Assembly: GCF_049310925.1 (NCBI RefSeq)
Contig: NZ_JBMERP010000006.1
Location: 36,990 to 100,989 of the forward strand
DNA: 64,000 nt
Origin: Virgibacillus_F sp049310925
GTDB taxonomy: Bacteria > Bacillota > Bacilli > Bacillales > Amphibacillaceae
Direction of reading: 5' to 3'
Shown: one piece after another, positions 52,399-61,492 of the stretch
Position numbering within the stretch: the stretch's first letter is position 1
Layout of the letters: each line of letters opens with the position of its first letter
The notes under the pieces: generated by a model
What the model saw: only the letters and a program-made list of their open reading frames with translations
What the model was told of the DNA's origin: nothing
Databases searched by the model: none
Made by a program: the position numbers and the translations under genes

Positions 52399-53743
52399 TC
52401 CTCTCATCCTCCATTATGTCTTCAATTCTACACAGTAAGATTTCATTTGTTAATTTTACTTGTATAAGATCATGTTTATTCGTCTGTGAACCAGTTTTAA
52501 TAATATTTCCAGCCTGGTCATAAGGGATAGCGTAGCCCCGCCGCATAACTTCTAACGGATTAAGTAACGAAAGTTTATCCATGATATTAACAATTTGTAT
52601 TGATTTTTGTTCAGTTACCTGGGACATTAAATAGTGCATTTGCTTTTGTATATGAACTAATTCTTTTGTGAAAGTTTGAATTTGACGTCTTGGGTGTTGA
52701 CTTACAAATCGTTTCTTAGTGTTGGAAAAAGATTCAGTTTTTTTATTAACCGTAAAAAGAAGAGCTTTATTTAAACGTTCAACCAGTTTATCTAACTCTT
52801 GCTCTTTTTGATTTACAAGCTGTTGGGGGTAACGAAAAGCATAGGATTGATTTAAACCCTTAACCTGTCGCAATGATGTATTGTAGATATTGGCAATCAT
52901 TCTTGACAAAGTCCTGGTAATGTTTCCTATTTTTTCGTTAAGTTCAATTTGGGACGGGACTGCTAATTCAGCAGCTCCTGTTGGTGTAGGAGCACGTAAA
53001 TCAGCCACAAAGTCACTTATTGTCGTATCTGTTTCATGGCCTACTGCGGAAATAATTGGGATTTTAGAATCTACTATAGCCATTGCTACAGTTTCTTCAT
53101 TAAAGCTCCACAATTCTTCTATTGACCCGCCTCCACGTCCTACAATCAACAAATCGATATCAGTTTGGTTATTGGCTTGGCGAATCCCATTTACAATCGA
53201 ATTTGCAGCGTTCACGCCTTGAACAAGTACCGGTATTACAGTTAATTTCACAATTGGGTATCTACGGTTTATCGTTGTAATGATATCACGAACTGCTGCT
53301 CCCGTAGGTGATGTAATTACACCAATATGTTTTGGATATATAGGTAATTTTTTCTTTAGTTCCTGATTGAAGTATCCTTGTTTAGCTAACTTTTCCTTTA
53401 ATTGTTCATAGGCAAGATAAAGTGCACCAATACCATCAGGTTCCATTTTTTGTATGTAAAGTTGGTATTGTCCATATGGTTCAAAGACGCTAATATTACC
53501 AGTTATTAAAACCTTCATACCATTTTCTGGCGTAAATTTAATTGACCGATTATTACCAGCAAACATGACTGCCTGTATCCTTGTCTGTTCATCCTTTATT
53601 GTTAAATACATATGTCCTCTACTATGAAGTTTAAAGTTAGAAATTTCACCCCTGAGAAGTACCGTGCTAAGATGTGGATCTGAGTCAAATTTTCGTTTCA
53701 CATATTTGGTAAGTGCTGTAACTGTAAGATATTGGTCGGTCAC
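52391..53743 (-). CDS. xseA: Exodeoxyribonuclease VII large subunit
   Basis: A 450-residue nuclease subunit. An N-terminal OB fold (residues 1-100, LLRGEISNFKLHSRGHMYLTIK) precedes the catalytic domain with TSPTGAAVRDI, GRGGGSIEELWSFNEE and AVGHETDTTISDFVADLRAPTPTGAAEL, then a long coiled coil and a small C-terminal domain (MRRGYAIPYDQAG). Start is GTG, overlapping the folD stop codon in GTGA. Confidence 0.95.
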   Translation of the reverse strand: MTDQYLTVTALTKYVKRKFDSDPHLSTVLLRGEISNFKLHSRGHMYLTIKDEQTRIQAVMFAGNNRSIKFTPENGMKVLITGNISVFEPYGQYQLYIQKMEPDGIGALYLAYEQLKEKLAKQGYFNQELKKKLPIYPKHIGVITSPTGAAVRDIITTINRRYPIVKLTVIPVLVQGVNAANSIVNGIRQANNQTDIDLLIVGRGGGSIEELWSFNEETVAMAIVDSKIPIISAVGHETDTTISDFVADLRAPTPTGAAELAVPSQIELNEKIGNITRTLSRMIANIYNTSLRQVKGLNQSYAFRYPQQLVNQKEQELDKLVERLNKALLFTVNKKTESFSNTKKRFVSQHPRRQIQTFTKELVHIQKQMHYLMSQVTEQKSIQIVNIMDKLSLLNPLEVMRRGYAIPYDQAGNIIKTGSQTNKHDLIQVKLTNEILLCRIEDIMEDERNE

Positions 53744-54594
53744 TGATTATTCAACCTTTTTGCTGCCTTAATAGTGTTTTGAAGGAGCATAGTTATTGTC
53801 ATAGGCCCAACTCCTTTAGGTACAGGTGTGATGTAAGATGCAATTTCCTTAACAGCTTCAAAATCTACATCCCCTGTAAGAGATCCATTTTCTAACCGAT
53901 TCACTCCAACATCTACAACAGCTGTTCCTTGTTTTATAAAGTCTGGCCCAATTACATTTGGTTTTCCAACTGCTACTATCAGTATATCCGCTAGCTTCGT
54001 GATTTCTTTTAAGTCCTTTGTCTTAGAATGGCAATATGTAACCGTTGCGTTTTCATTTAATAAAAGCTGTCCAACCGGCTTACCAACTATATTACTTCTA
54101 CCAATTATCACAACATGTTGACCTGCAATTTTAATGTTTTTGGATTTAAGCATTGTGACAATGCCAAAAGGTGTACAAGGCAGAAATGTATCCTTACCAG
54201 TCATCATTCTCCCTATATTTAACGGATGAAATCCATCTACATCTTTTTCAGGGTTAATATGTTCAATTACTTTTTGTTCTGAGATAGCCTTTGGCAATGG
54301 CAACTGAACCAGAATACCGTGTACTTCAGGGTTACCATTCAGCTCTGAAATAGTGTCTAATAAGTCTTTCTCGCTAGTTGACTCCGGTAGTTCAATAATC
54401 TCAGAAGTTATGCCTGTTTCTGCACTTGCTTTTTTCTTGCCATTGACATATGATCTCGATGCAGGATCATCTCCTACTAAAACTACAGTCAGATGTGGGA
54501 CCAACCCTTGTTCACGTAAATCAGAAACCTCTTCCTTCATATTCTCTCTAATTTGCTTTGCTAATTCTTTCCCGTTAATTATCTCAGCAGGCAC
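53740..54594 (-). CDS. folD: Bifunctional methylene-THF dehydrogenase/cyclohydrolase FolD
   Basis: A 284-residue enzyme interconverting 5,10-methylene-THF and 10-formyl-THF. SRSYVNGKKKASAETGI carries the catalytic Tyr and Lys; LVQLPLPK and DVDGFHPLNIGRM bind folate; VIIGRSNIVGKPVGQLLL binds NADP; the closing PVPKGVGPMTITML is diagnostic. It follows nusB by 16 bp. Confidence 0.97.
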   Translation of the reverse strand: MPAEIINGKELAKQIRENMKEEVSDLREQGLVPHLTVVLVGDDPASRSYVNGKKKASAETGITSEIIELPESTSEKDLLDTISELNGNPEVHGILVQLPLPKAISEQKVIEHINPEKDVDGFHPLNIGRMMTGKDTFLPCTPFGIVTMLKSKNIKIAGQHVVIIGRSNIVGKPVGQLLLNENATVTYCHSKTKDLKEITKLADILIVAVGKPNVIGPDFIKQGTAVVDVGVNRLENGSLTGDVDFEAVKEIASYITPVPKGVGPMTITMLLQNTIKAAKRLNNQ

Positions 54595-54610
54595 TTAATT
54601 TATTCCCCTT

Positions 54611-54991
54611 TCAGGCTATGATTTTTTTCAACACTCCATTAACAAACTTACCAGATTTTTCATCTCCATACTCTTTAGCCAAATCAACCGCTTCATTAAT
54701 TGAAACATTCGTTGGAATCTCATCGAGGTAATCTATTTCATATGTTGCTATGCGGAGGATTGTTTTTTCCACCGATGCAATTCGTTGGATTGACCAGTTT
54801 TCCAAATGATTTGAGATTTTCTCATCTATTTGCTGTTTATGTTCAACTACACCTTGTACAAGCTTTTCTAAAAATGAGTCTGCTTCACCAGTTTCATTGT
54901 GATTAGCTAATACCTGGTTTGGATTTAATTCATTTAAATCTATTTGAAATAGTAACTGAAATGCTTTTTCTCTTGCTGCATGCCGTCTCAT
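54611..54991 (-). CDS. nusB: Transcription antitermination factor NusB
   Basis: A 126-residue all-helical protein. RRHAAREKAFQLLFQID at the start and IATYEIDYLDEIPTNVSINEAVDLAK near the end are NusB signatures. It binds boxA RNA together with NusE during rRNA transcription. It comes after the yqhY terminator and appears to lead the nusB-folD-xseA-xseB-ispA-OLE-oapA group. Confidence 0.95.
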   Translation of the reverse strand: MRRHAAREKAFQLLFQIDLNELNPNQVLANHNETGEADSFLEKLVQGVVEHKQQIDEKISNHLENWSIQRIASVEKTILRIATYEIDYLDEIPTNVSINEAVDLAKEYGDEKSGKFVNGVLKKIIA

Positions 54992-55060
54992 TATTCATTA
55001 CTCCTTTAGTCTTCTCTATACAAATAATAACATGAACACTGGACGGAAAGCTAGACATAG

Positions 55061-55094
55061 AAAGACGGCTAAAGGAGTTCTTTTAGCCGTCTTT
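55061..55094 (-). terminator. Terminator of accBC-yqhY
   Basis: A 13-bp stem AAAGACGGCTAAA / TTTAGCCGTCTTT with an 8-nt loop immediately after yqhY. Confidence 0.85.
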
Positions 55095-55096
55095 AA

Positions 55097-55495
55097 TTAC
55101 TCACTTTTTTCTTCTGTACTATCTTTACCATCCATCTGAATTCCTACCACGTGAACATTAACTTCTGTGGTTTCTAAAGCAGTCATACTCTTTATCGTCT
55201 GTCGTATATTGGTTTGTAGTTTTTGCGCAACTTGAGGGATAGATACGCCGAAATCTAACACAACGTATAAATCAATCATGACACCACTCTTTGTTAACTC
55301 AACTTTTACACCTTTACTATGAGCCTTTTTTCCAAAACGTTCCACGACACCGGTTGCAAAATTCCCACGCATAGAAGATATACCATCTACTTCAGATGCT
55401 GCAATACCAGTAATGATTTCGATAACCTCAGGGGCTATTTCTACAGTCCCTAAACCAGTATCCTCACTTACGTTTAACAAAGGTTGTTCACTCAT
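55097..55495 (-). CDS. yqhY: Asp23/Gls24-family protein YqhY
   Basis: A 132-residue cytosolic protein of the Asp23 (DUF322) family. GTVEIAPEVIEIITGIAASEVDGI is the typical N-terminal segment and VYVVLDFGVSIPQVAQKLQ-like text (here DLYVVLDFGVSIPQ) the core strand. In B. subtilis YqhY restrains acetyl-CoA carboxylase activity and is always linked to accBC, as here (16 bp after accC). The role is inferred from that link. Confidence 0.92.
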   Translation of the reverse strand: MSEQPLLNVSEDTGLGTVEIAPEVIEIITGIAASEVDGISSMRGNFATGVVERFGKKAHSKGVKVELTKSGVMIDLYVVLDFGVSIPQVAQKLQTNIRQTIKSMTALETTEVNVHVVGIQMDGKDSTEEKSE

Positions 55496-55511
55496 CGTAA
55501 CACTCCCTTAT

Positions 55512-56867
55512 TTAATCTTTTTCAAGAATAGGATTCTCTTCCAAAAATTTCGTGTTAAAATCACCATTTGTAAATACTTCATGCTCCATTATTAACCGGT
55601 GAAAAGGTATTGTTGTATGAATCCCATCAACTACAAATTCATCTAATGCGCGCTTCATACTGTTAATTGCGTCCTTACGGGTTGGACCAAATGTTATTAA
55701 TTTTGCAATCATTGAGTCATAAAAAGGTGGAATAGAATATCCTGGATACGCAGCTGAATCAATTCGAACACCAAACCCACCAGGAGGTAAATACATTTCT
55801 ATTTTCCCTGGAGAAGGCATGAAGTTTTTAAAAGGATTTTCTGCATTTATCCGACACTCAATTGCCCATCCTTCAAACTTGATATCTTTTTGGGTAAAAG
55901 ATAACTTTTCGTTATTCGCAATTTTAATCTGCTCTTTAATTAAATCAATACCCGTTACCATTTCGGTCACCGGATGCTCTACCTGAATCCGTGTATTCAT
56001 TTCCATAAAGTAAAAAGATTTACTTGTACGATCAAAGATATACTCAATTGTGCCTGCACCAACATAATCAACAGCTTTTGCTGCTTTAACAGATGCTGCT
56101 CCCATTTTTTGGCGTATTTCTTCTGTAATTGCTGGTGATGGTGATTCCTCAACCAACTTTTGCAATCTTCGTTGAATCGTACAATCCCGTTCACCTAAAT
56201 GAACAACGTTCCCATGCTGATCAGCCAGAATTTGAATTTCAACGTGACGGAAATCTTCAATGAATTTTTCCATATAAACACCAGGATTCCCAAAGGCCTG
56301 ATCAGCTTCTTTTTGTGTAACGCGAATACCCTTTACTAACTCTTCTTGGTTCTTTGCCACTCGAATACCTTTACCACCACCGCCAGCAGTAGCCTTAATA
56401 ATGACAGGATATCCAATTTGTTCAGCAATTTTTATTCCATCTTCTACATCTTCTATTATACCATCAGAACCAGGAACAATGGGTACATTAGCTGCCTTCA
56501 TTGTATCTCTTGCGACATCTTTTATTCCCATTTTTTGAATTGATTGTGCAGTTGGACCAACGAAAATTATGTTGCAGGCTTTGCAGATTTCTGCAAAATC
56601 AGCATTTTCTGCTAAAAAACCATAACCAGGGTGAATCGCATCCACCTCGGTAAGGGTCGCCAGACTGATGATATTAGTAAAATTTAAGTAACTGTCTTTA
56701 CTAGCAGTTGGTCCTATACAATATGCTTCGTCTGCTAGCTGTACGTGTAATGCTTCTTTATCTGCTTCTGAATAAACAGCCACCGTTTCAATGTCCATTT
56801 CTTTGCACGCACGGATAATTCTGACGGCTATTTCTCCTCTGTTAGCAACCAACAGTTTTTTTATCAA
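55512..56867 (-). CDS. accC: Acetyl-CoA carboxylase, biotin carboxylase subunit
   Basis: A 451-residue ATP-grasp enzyme that carboxylates biotin on AccB. KKLLVANRGEIAVRII starts the protein; ATAGGGGKGIRVAKN is the ATP-grasp glycine loop; MEMNTRIQVEHPVTE contains catalytic Glu and Arg. The upstream ATG at 56876 abuts AAGGGG with no spacer, so the TTG at 56867 (8-nt spacing) is chosen; the result equals the B. subtilis length. It may also serve the propionyl-CoA carboxyltransferase encoded at 27.6 kb. Confidence 0.96.
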   Translation of the reverse strand: MIKKLLVANRGEIAVRIIRACKEMDIETVAVYSEADKEALHVQLADEAYCIGPTASKDSYLNFTNIISLATLTEVDAIHPGYGFLAENADFAEICKACNIIFVGPTAQSIQKMGIKDVARDTMKAANVPIVPGSDGIIEDVEDGIKIAEQIGYPVIIKATAGGGGKGIRVAKNQEELVKGIRVTQKEADQAFGNPGVYMEKFIEDFRHVEIQILADQHGNVVHLGERDCTIQRRLQKLVEESPSPAITEEIRQKMGAASVKAAKAVDYVGAGTIEYIFDRTSKSFYFMEMNTRIQVEHPVTEMVTGIDLIKEQIKIANNEKLSFTQKDIKFEGWAIECRINAENPFKNFMPSPGKIEMYLPPGGFGVRIDSAAYPGYSIPPFYDSMIAKLITFGPTRKDAINSMKRALDEFVVDGIHTTIPFHRLIMEHEVFTNGDFNTKFLEENPILEKD

Positions 56868-56880
56868 ATGTTCCATCCCC

Positions 56881-57390
56881 TTATTTAGCTTTTACTCTAA
56901 ATAGTGGTTGACCGTATTCAACTAATTCTCCATCTTCCACTAATACCTCTACTATTTCCCCTGTTACTTCTGCTTCTATTTCATTAAATAATTTCATTGC
57001 TTCTACAATACACACAACTGTATCATTTTGAACCATGCTTCCAGTTTTTACGTATGGATCACTCTCAGGTGATTCAGCACTGAATAATGTTCCAACCATT
57101 GGTGAAACAATTTCATAATCAAAATCTGTTTTGGTCAATGTTTCTTTAGTTGTTTCCTCAACAGCGGGCTCTTGTACATCAGTTTCACTCTTAGCAGTCG
57201 TAACAGATTCCTTAATTTCCTCTTTCGGCGTCTCTGTTTTTTCGACTACTTGTTTTGGTGCTTGAATCGTCTGAGAATCAGTCGATTTTTTCATACTAAC
57301 CTTAGCACCATCCAACTCATAGGTGAATTCATTAATCGAAGACTGATCAACTAGTTTGATTATTTCACGGATCTCTTGTACTTTTAACAT
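56881..57390 (-). CDS. accB: Acetyl-CoA carboxylase biotin carboxyl carrier protein
   Basis: A 169-residue BCCP. An N-terminal segment (LKVQEIREIIKLVDQSSI) leads into an acidic, Thr/Glu-rich linker, then the biotinyl domain with EAMKLFNEIEAE, in which Lys133 carries biotin. The ATG at 57390 follows AAGGAG. First gene of accB-accC-yqhY. Confidence 0.96.
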   Translation of the reverse strand: MLKVQEIREIIKLVDQSSINEFTYELDGAKVSMKKSTDSQTIQAPKQVVEKTETPKEEIKESVTTAKSETDVQEPAVEETTKETLTKTDFDYEIVSPMVGTLFSAESPESDPYVKTGSMVQNDTVVCIVEAMKLFNEIEAEVTGEIVEVLVEDGELVEYGQPLFRVKAK

Positions 57391-57416
57391 GCTCGGCACT
57401 CCTTCTTCTCATTCAA

Positions 57417-57436
57417 AAATACGAACAGGTACTAAT
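57417..57436 (-). promoter_or_regulatory. FapR-like site in the accB leader
   Basis: Minus strand ATTAGTACCTGTTCGTATTT shares the ATTAGTACC half and T-rich right half of FapR operators of Bacillus fatty-acid genes. It lies about 27 bp before the accB start, downstream of the likely promoter. Confidence 0.3.
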
Positions 57437-57544
57437 GACTCCTCTTAACATTTTACGCTAAAACCTATTAAAACTTCAACCCATTGCCTGTATCCTATGA
57501 AACTCCATTTACTATTGTCTTATTTTAAGCTTTTCATAGGTCTT

Positions 57545-57574
57545 ATTATATCAATGATTCGAATTCATTGCGAA
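57545..57574 (-). promoter_or_regulatory. Candidate sigma-A promoter of accBC
   Basis: On the minus strand TTCGCA, an 18-bp spacer and a perfect TATAAT. It implies an untranslated leader of roughly 150 bases. Confidence 0.55.
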
Positions 57575-57660
57575 TAATTAAGGAATTTATTCCAACTTCT
57601 TCTTGAGAGAATGCCTGTTTTTAAAAGACTTTTTTCTTATGTTTTATTTCTTTCTATTCC

Positions 57661-57927
57661 TCGCAGTTGATGTAAATTACGACGTAGAGAAAAAAACGGA
57701 AATACACATTCCGCGGGGGGTTCCTCATGCCAAGGAATCAAACGTTATTCAAGAAAATCGACCGTTATGGCCTAGAAATCAACCGTTATTCTGGAAATAT
57801 CAACCGTCGATTCGAAAAACACTCGCTTTCCATGGTGAACGCTTCAGCCTCCTCGTTACCTAGTGTCTGAAGCCGTGCCAGCGGAAATCAATCAAGCAGT
57901 TATATCGCATTTTATAGATTTTGTGTC
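57661..57927 (+). repeat. Interspersed G+C-rich repeat element, copy 3, with short tandem array
   Basis: Starts TCGCAGTTGATGTAAATTAC then GACGTA, and ends ATATCGCATTTTATAGATTT then TGTGTC, the same ends as copies 1 and 2. Inside are the GAAATACACATTCCG module, a four-unit array, and the CTCGCTTTCCATGGTGAACG module plus GAAGCCGTGCCAGCGG. An open frame on the plus strand crosses it but has no gene-like features. Confidence 0.82.
57736..57814 (+). repeat. Tandem array of four ~20.5-bp units (core ATCAACCGT)
   Basis: Units start ATCAAA, ATCGAC, ATCAAC and ATCAAC with start spacings of 20, 21 and 21 bp, the same pattern and spacing as the first units of the array near 27.2 kb. Confidence 0.8.
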
Positions 57928-57991
57928 AAAAACATCAACAACCTTGCAGAAAACAGCTTGTCCAGAGAATGAATTCCAACTTAATCAAAAG

Positions 57992-58017
57992 TGACCCCAG
58001 TTGATCAACTGGGGTCA
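57992..58017. terminator. Terminator of the spoIIIA operon
   Basis: A perfect 26-bp palindrome with arms TGACCCCAGTT / AACTGGGGTCA and centre GATC, about 25 bp after the spoIIIAH stop codon; on the minus strand CTTTTG follows. Confidence 0.8.
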
Positions 58018-58041
58018 AATGAATACTTTTTAGGAATCAAT

Positions 58042-58590
58042 TTATTTTGTTGTAGGTTGAAAATTAACATTTACAGGTATTTCACCAAATTCGTCCCTTG
58101 CCATTTGCATCAGGTTAACTGTTTCTTCTTTTGATAGATTCTCAGCCTTTACGTGGATCTGAACCTGTGACTGGTCCGATCTTACTAAGACATCACTATA
58201 CTCAGTAGCTGCTAAGATTGATTCTTCAAGAACAACCTCTTTCGCTGCTAACTTATCCAACACATCCATGTCTTCTAGTGCAGCATCTTTTTGTTCTATA
58301 GTTGATGTACTAGACACCACTATGTCTCTTAGTCGATCCTTTATTTCGCTGCGCGTATCTGTTAGTTCCATTCGAATAGTAGCGAACAACTCATCTTGTC
58401 CACTATTTAAAATGTCTACCGTTGCATCTTCTTGACTATCCGCGTTCTCTGTATTAATAACGTCATCTGATTGAGTTAAACCCTCATTAAATGCTTGGTT
58501 CCCCATATCCTCAGAAGTCATATAATACACACTTAAAACAATCATCAAGCTGAGCATTGTTAACAACCATACCGTTTGTTTTTTTAACAT
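58042..58590 (-). CDS. spoIIIAH: Stage III sporulation protein SpoIIIAH
   Basis: A 182-residue mother-cell protein with an N-terminal membrane anchor (TVWLLTMLSLMIVLSVYYM) and an extracytoplasmic part. Its C-terminal ring-building domain (about 90-180, ending VNLMQMARDEFGEIPVNVNF) has the YscJ/FliF-like fold and pairs with SpoIIQ from the forespore to form the feeding-tube channel. The linker is Asp/Glu-rich. Last gene of the operon. Confidence 0.94.
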   Translation of the reverse strand: MLKKQTVWLLTMLSLMIVLSVYYMTSEDMGNQAFNEGLTQSDDVINTENADSQEDATVDILNSGQDELFATIRMELTDTRSEIKDRLRDIVVSSTSTIEQKDAALEDMDVLDKLAAKEVVLEESILAATEYSDVLVRSDQSQVQIHVKAENLSKEETVNLMQMARDEFGEIPVNVNFQPTTK

Positions 58591-58603
58591 AAATTAATCT
58601 CCC

Positions 58604-59233
58604 CTAACTTTTTGACATTACTGAAACTCTATGTGTTGGTACATCTAACACTTTTGAAACAGCCTCTACTACCCACTTTTTCACAGTTGCCTGTTCAACT
58701 CCTTTAGCTATTACAAACACACCTCTAACATCTGGCTTTTTTGTTTGTATTAAAAGAGGGACTTCTTTTTCACCCTGTCTTACTATGACCACCTGTGACT
58801 CCTGGGTGTAGTCTTCAATTTCACGCGTACCACCATTTTTATCTGACTCGTCTGTTGTTTGTTTACTTGTAATCAGGTTTTTCTGATAAACTTTAACCTT
58901 AGTTGAATCTAAATTAACCATTATCTCTACCTCTGAAACTCCCTGAATTTCGTTCAGTAGATCCTTCAACTCTTTCTCATAACTTTCTTCCAATTCATCA
59001 ACATTAGAAGTAGTGGATTTCTTTTCAGTAAAAGCAGGTGTAGTTTCTTGTTGCGGTGGTACTTCAATTGCTGTCTCTACATTTTTTGATGAATCAGTAA
59101 ACACGTTTGCTGCGAGAATTAATAGTATTCCAGAGACTCCCACAATAATTAGGTATTTCTTTTTTTTAGCCGGAATACTTTTCATTACTTCCCCTTCAGA
59201 ATTCCGAAAAAATTTTTTTATGAAATCTTTCAA
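58604..59233 (-). CDS. spoIIIAG: Stage III sporulation protein SpoIIIAG
   Basis: A 209-residue bitopic protein: short cytoplasmic N-terminus, a membrane helix (KYLIIVGVSGILLILAANVF), then a ring-forming domain with VSEVEIMVNLDSTK and VRGVFVIAKGVEQATVKKWV. It forms the large ring of the SpoIIIA-SpoIIQ complex. Start is TTG at 59233, overlapping the spoIIIAF stop codon in TTGA, with a run of G as ribosome-binding site. Confidence 0.94.
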   Translation of the reverse strand: MKDFIKKFFRNSEGEVMKSIPAKKKKYLIIVGVSGILLILAANVFTDSSKNVETAIEVPPQQETTPAFTEKKSTTSNVDELEESYEKELKDLLNEIQGVSEVEIMVNLDSTKVKVYQKNLITSKQTTDESDKNGGTREIEDYTQESQVVIVRQGEKEVPLLIQTKKPDVRGVFVIAKGVEQATVKKWVVEAVSKVLDVPTHRVSVMSKS

Positions 59234-59853
59234 GATGTCCCCCCCTTCCAAATGACAGTTATTTTTTCTTTATCTTCAACTTCCCAAATGTCCATTAAAA
59301 GATTTTCTATTTTTTCTAATTCTGGGCTATCCCTACTACTTTTTGGAGTGTCCGTGCTAATAGTAACCTCATCTACAATGTCTACATCCTCCTCACTTTC
59401 TTTTGCGTGATTTACATAAACAATGACTTCCTCTAAATCCTCATACCCTACTGGTTTTGCTGATGCGAGTGAAAAATCGATATCTGTTATAACCATTTGA
59501 TAGGATTCTAGTAAAGGGGTCTTAGCAAGATCTATTAGTTGGACAGCCACTTGTTCTTCAATATATGCAGATTGTTTGACTTGTATATCATTTTTTTGAA
59601 ATTCTATTAAACTTTCCATATCGTTTTCTTTAACCTGGTAGTTATCAAGTCTTTCATACGAGGCAATTAGAGCATCTTTAACATCTATATGAAACAAATA
59701 AAAAACAGGCTTTAAAAAAATTAATATTAATATTAACGCCACGACTAATTTTATATACTTTTTCATGGACGTTGCAGGAATTAGTAATTCAACAATGGTT
59801 GCTAGTAGCATAAAAATGATTATTTGTGTGATCCAATGTATGATAGCATCCAT
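59230..59853 (-). CDS. spoIIIAF: Stage III sporulation protein SpoIIIAF
   Basis: A 207-residue protein with two N-terminal membrane helices (about 8-25 and 33-52) and an extracytoplasmic ring-building-motif domain of about 90 residues (YEDLEEVIVYVNH). ATG start, 11 bp after spoIIIAE. Part of the mother-cell half of the SpoIIIA channel. Confidence 0.92.
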   Translation of the reverse strand: MDAIIHWITQIIIFMLLATIVELLIPATSMKKYIKLVVALILILIFLKPVFYLFHIDVKDALIASYERLDNYQVKENDMESLIEFQKNDIQVKQSAYIEEQVAVQLIDLAKTPLLESYQMVITDIDFSLASAKPVGYEDLEEVIVYVNHAKESEEDVDIVDEVTISTDTPKSSRDSPELEKIENLLMDIWEVEDKEKITVIWKGGTS

Positions 59854-59864
59854 GTATAGCCCCC

Positions 59865-61091
59865 TTACCTGAGCATTAGCGTAATATTCCCAGCAACAAC
59901 CAGGATTACAATAGCCAGAAAAAACATAAGTGTTACAGCAATTAATGATGCTAAAATGTACATAATGTGTTTACTTATCACATTTAGACTTTCAATTATA
60001 GGGCCATCTCCGATTGGTTGTAGAACCGCTGCAGCTATTTTATAAATTAGGGCAATTGCAAATATTTTGAGTGCAGGAAATAATGCAATTAGGACTATAC
60101 TAATTAAACCGACAATACCTACCGAATTTTTTAGTAGTAATGATGCACTTAAAATAGTATCTGCCGCGTCAGTAAATGTTCTACCCACAATTGGAATAAA
60201 GTTTCCTGTAATGAATTTTGCCGTTTTCATTGCAACACCATCTTGAATTGCACTGGCAGCACCTTGGACTGACAAAACACCTAAGAATATTGTCAAAAAA
60301 ACTCCCAGTGCTCCTAAGCTAATTGACTTTAATAAACTAGCTAAATGGGTAACCTTGTAGCTGTCGGTTAAACTGCTAACAATTAACAATAATGCTGACA
60401 AGAACAGTAATGGTAGGATGAAATTGGATACTAACAACCCGCTGGCAAATATTAAGAATAGAATAACCGGATGGAAAAAAGACACCGATATAATACTCCC
60501 AAATGTCGCCATCAATCCTATAATTAAAGGAAGAAGAGCAAACAGAAAATTACTCATCCCGTCAATCGCTTCCTTCGTATAGGAGAATACTAAATAGAAA
60601 CTATTCAACGCAATAAAAAATAAAACTAGATAAACTGTAAAATAAGCTATTTTACTGACCACACTGCCTTCGAAAGCTGTATGCATCGTTTGCAGCAAAA
60701 CAGAGAAAAGTGTCAGCATCATTAAAAGCCCTAAAAGTTTTCCGTTAACAATTATTTCATGAAATAAAAACTCAAGTAATCCTAAAAGTGTGTTCTTAAT
60801 GGAAAAGCTTCCATGGTTCTTTATAAAATCATAAAGACTAGTTTTTTTTAGAACTGGTAAATACCCACCATATTCACCGATTAATTTGTTCCAATGCCGT
60901 TGTACACCTTCAAGTGAAACCTTATCCAACACATCCTGTTGAAGATCAGTAATAGACGTAGTAGTAGTAGTCGTGGTTGTCGACGTGGATGCGGATGCTG
61001 TACTTGCAAGTGTCAGAGTTAGGAAAACGGCTACTGCTATTACGTAAAATTTAGAACATTTCATCCATCTATTACTACTCCCTTCGTTCAT
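59865..61091 (-). CDS. spoIIIAE: Stage III sporulation protein SpoIIIAE
   Basis: A polytopic protein of 408 residues with a signal-peptide-like start, a soluble stretch and about eight membrane helices, similar to the B. subtilis protein of 399 residues. LQDGVAMKTAKFITGNFIP and GRTFTDAADTI are conserved. A run of eight Thr follows the signal region. An in-frame ATG at 61064 gives a cleaner signal peptide (MKCSKFYVIAVAVFLTLTLA) and has GGGAG 13 bases upstream; it could be the true start. Confidence 0.93.
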   Translation of the reverse strand: MNEGSSNRWMKCSKFYVIAVAVFLTLTLASTASASTSTTTTTTTTSITDLQQDVLDKVSLEGVQRHWNKLIGEYGGYLPVLKKTSLYDFIKNHGSFSIKNTLLGLLEFLFHEIIVNGKLLGLLMMLTLFSVLLQTMHTAFEGSVVSKIAYFTVYLVLFFIALNSFYLVFSYTKEAIDGMSNFLFALLPLIIGLMATFGSIISVSFFHPVILFLIFASGLLVSNFILPLLFLSALLLIVSSLTDSYKVTHLASLLKSISLGALGVFLTIFLGVLSVQGAASAIQDGVAMKTAKFITGNFIPIVGRTFTDAADTILSASLLLKNSVGIVGLISIVLIALFPALKIFAIALIYKIAAAVLQPIGDGPIIESLNVISKHIMYILASLIAVTLMFFLAIVILVVAGNITLMLR

Positions 61092-61094
61092 TAC

Positions 61095-61487
61095 TTAACT
61101 TACTGGCAAGAAATTCAATATAGCTTCTATTACAGCAGATATAATCGGCACTGCTAATAGCAGAATAGATACCTTACCTGCGAGTTCAATTTTAGATGCA
61201 ACCGATGATAAACCTGCATCTCTCGTGATATTAGCGCCTATTTCCGCAATATATGCTATCCCAATTATCTTTAGTATGGTCTCCATGTAGATGCCATCTA
61301 TAGAAGCTTTTTCTCCTAAGGATTCAATCAAATTGAGAACTGCTCCTATTTGATTGATTACTACTGACAAAATGATTATCCCGGTTAATAACAATAATAG
61401 ATAAGCAATAGAAGCATGTTGTTCCTTTAAAATAATAAATAACAGACTCGATATGATACCCAATATAACAATTTGTAATATGTCCAT
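61095..61487 (-). CDS. spoIIIAD: Stage III sporulation protein SpoIIIAD
   Basis: A 130-residue protein with three to four membrane helices; the central EIGANITRDAGLSSVASKIELAGK is the SpoIIIAC/AD family signature. It shares ancestry with SpoIIIAC and is thought to build the membrane export platform. It lies 5 bp after spoIIIAC. Confidence 0.94.
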   Translation of the reverse strand: MDILQIVILGIISSLLFIILKEQHASIAYLLLLLTGIIILSVVINQIGAVLNLIESLGEKASIDGIYMETILKIIGIAYIAEIGANITRDAGLSSVASKIELAGKVSILLLAVPIISAVIEAILNFLPVS

Positions 61488-61492
61488 TTTAT

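Noticed and set aside
57603..57863. 86-codon open frame over repeat copy 3
   Set aside because: It follows the repeat sequence, no ribosome-binding site is visible, and the amino-acid composition is not protein-like.
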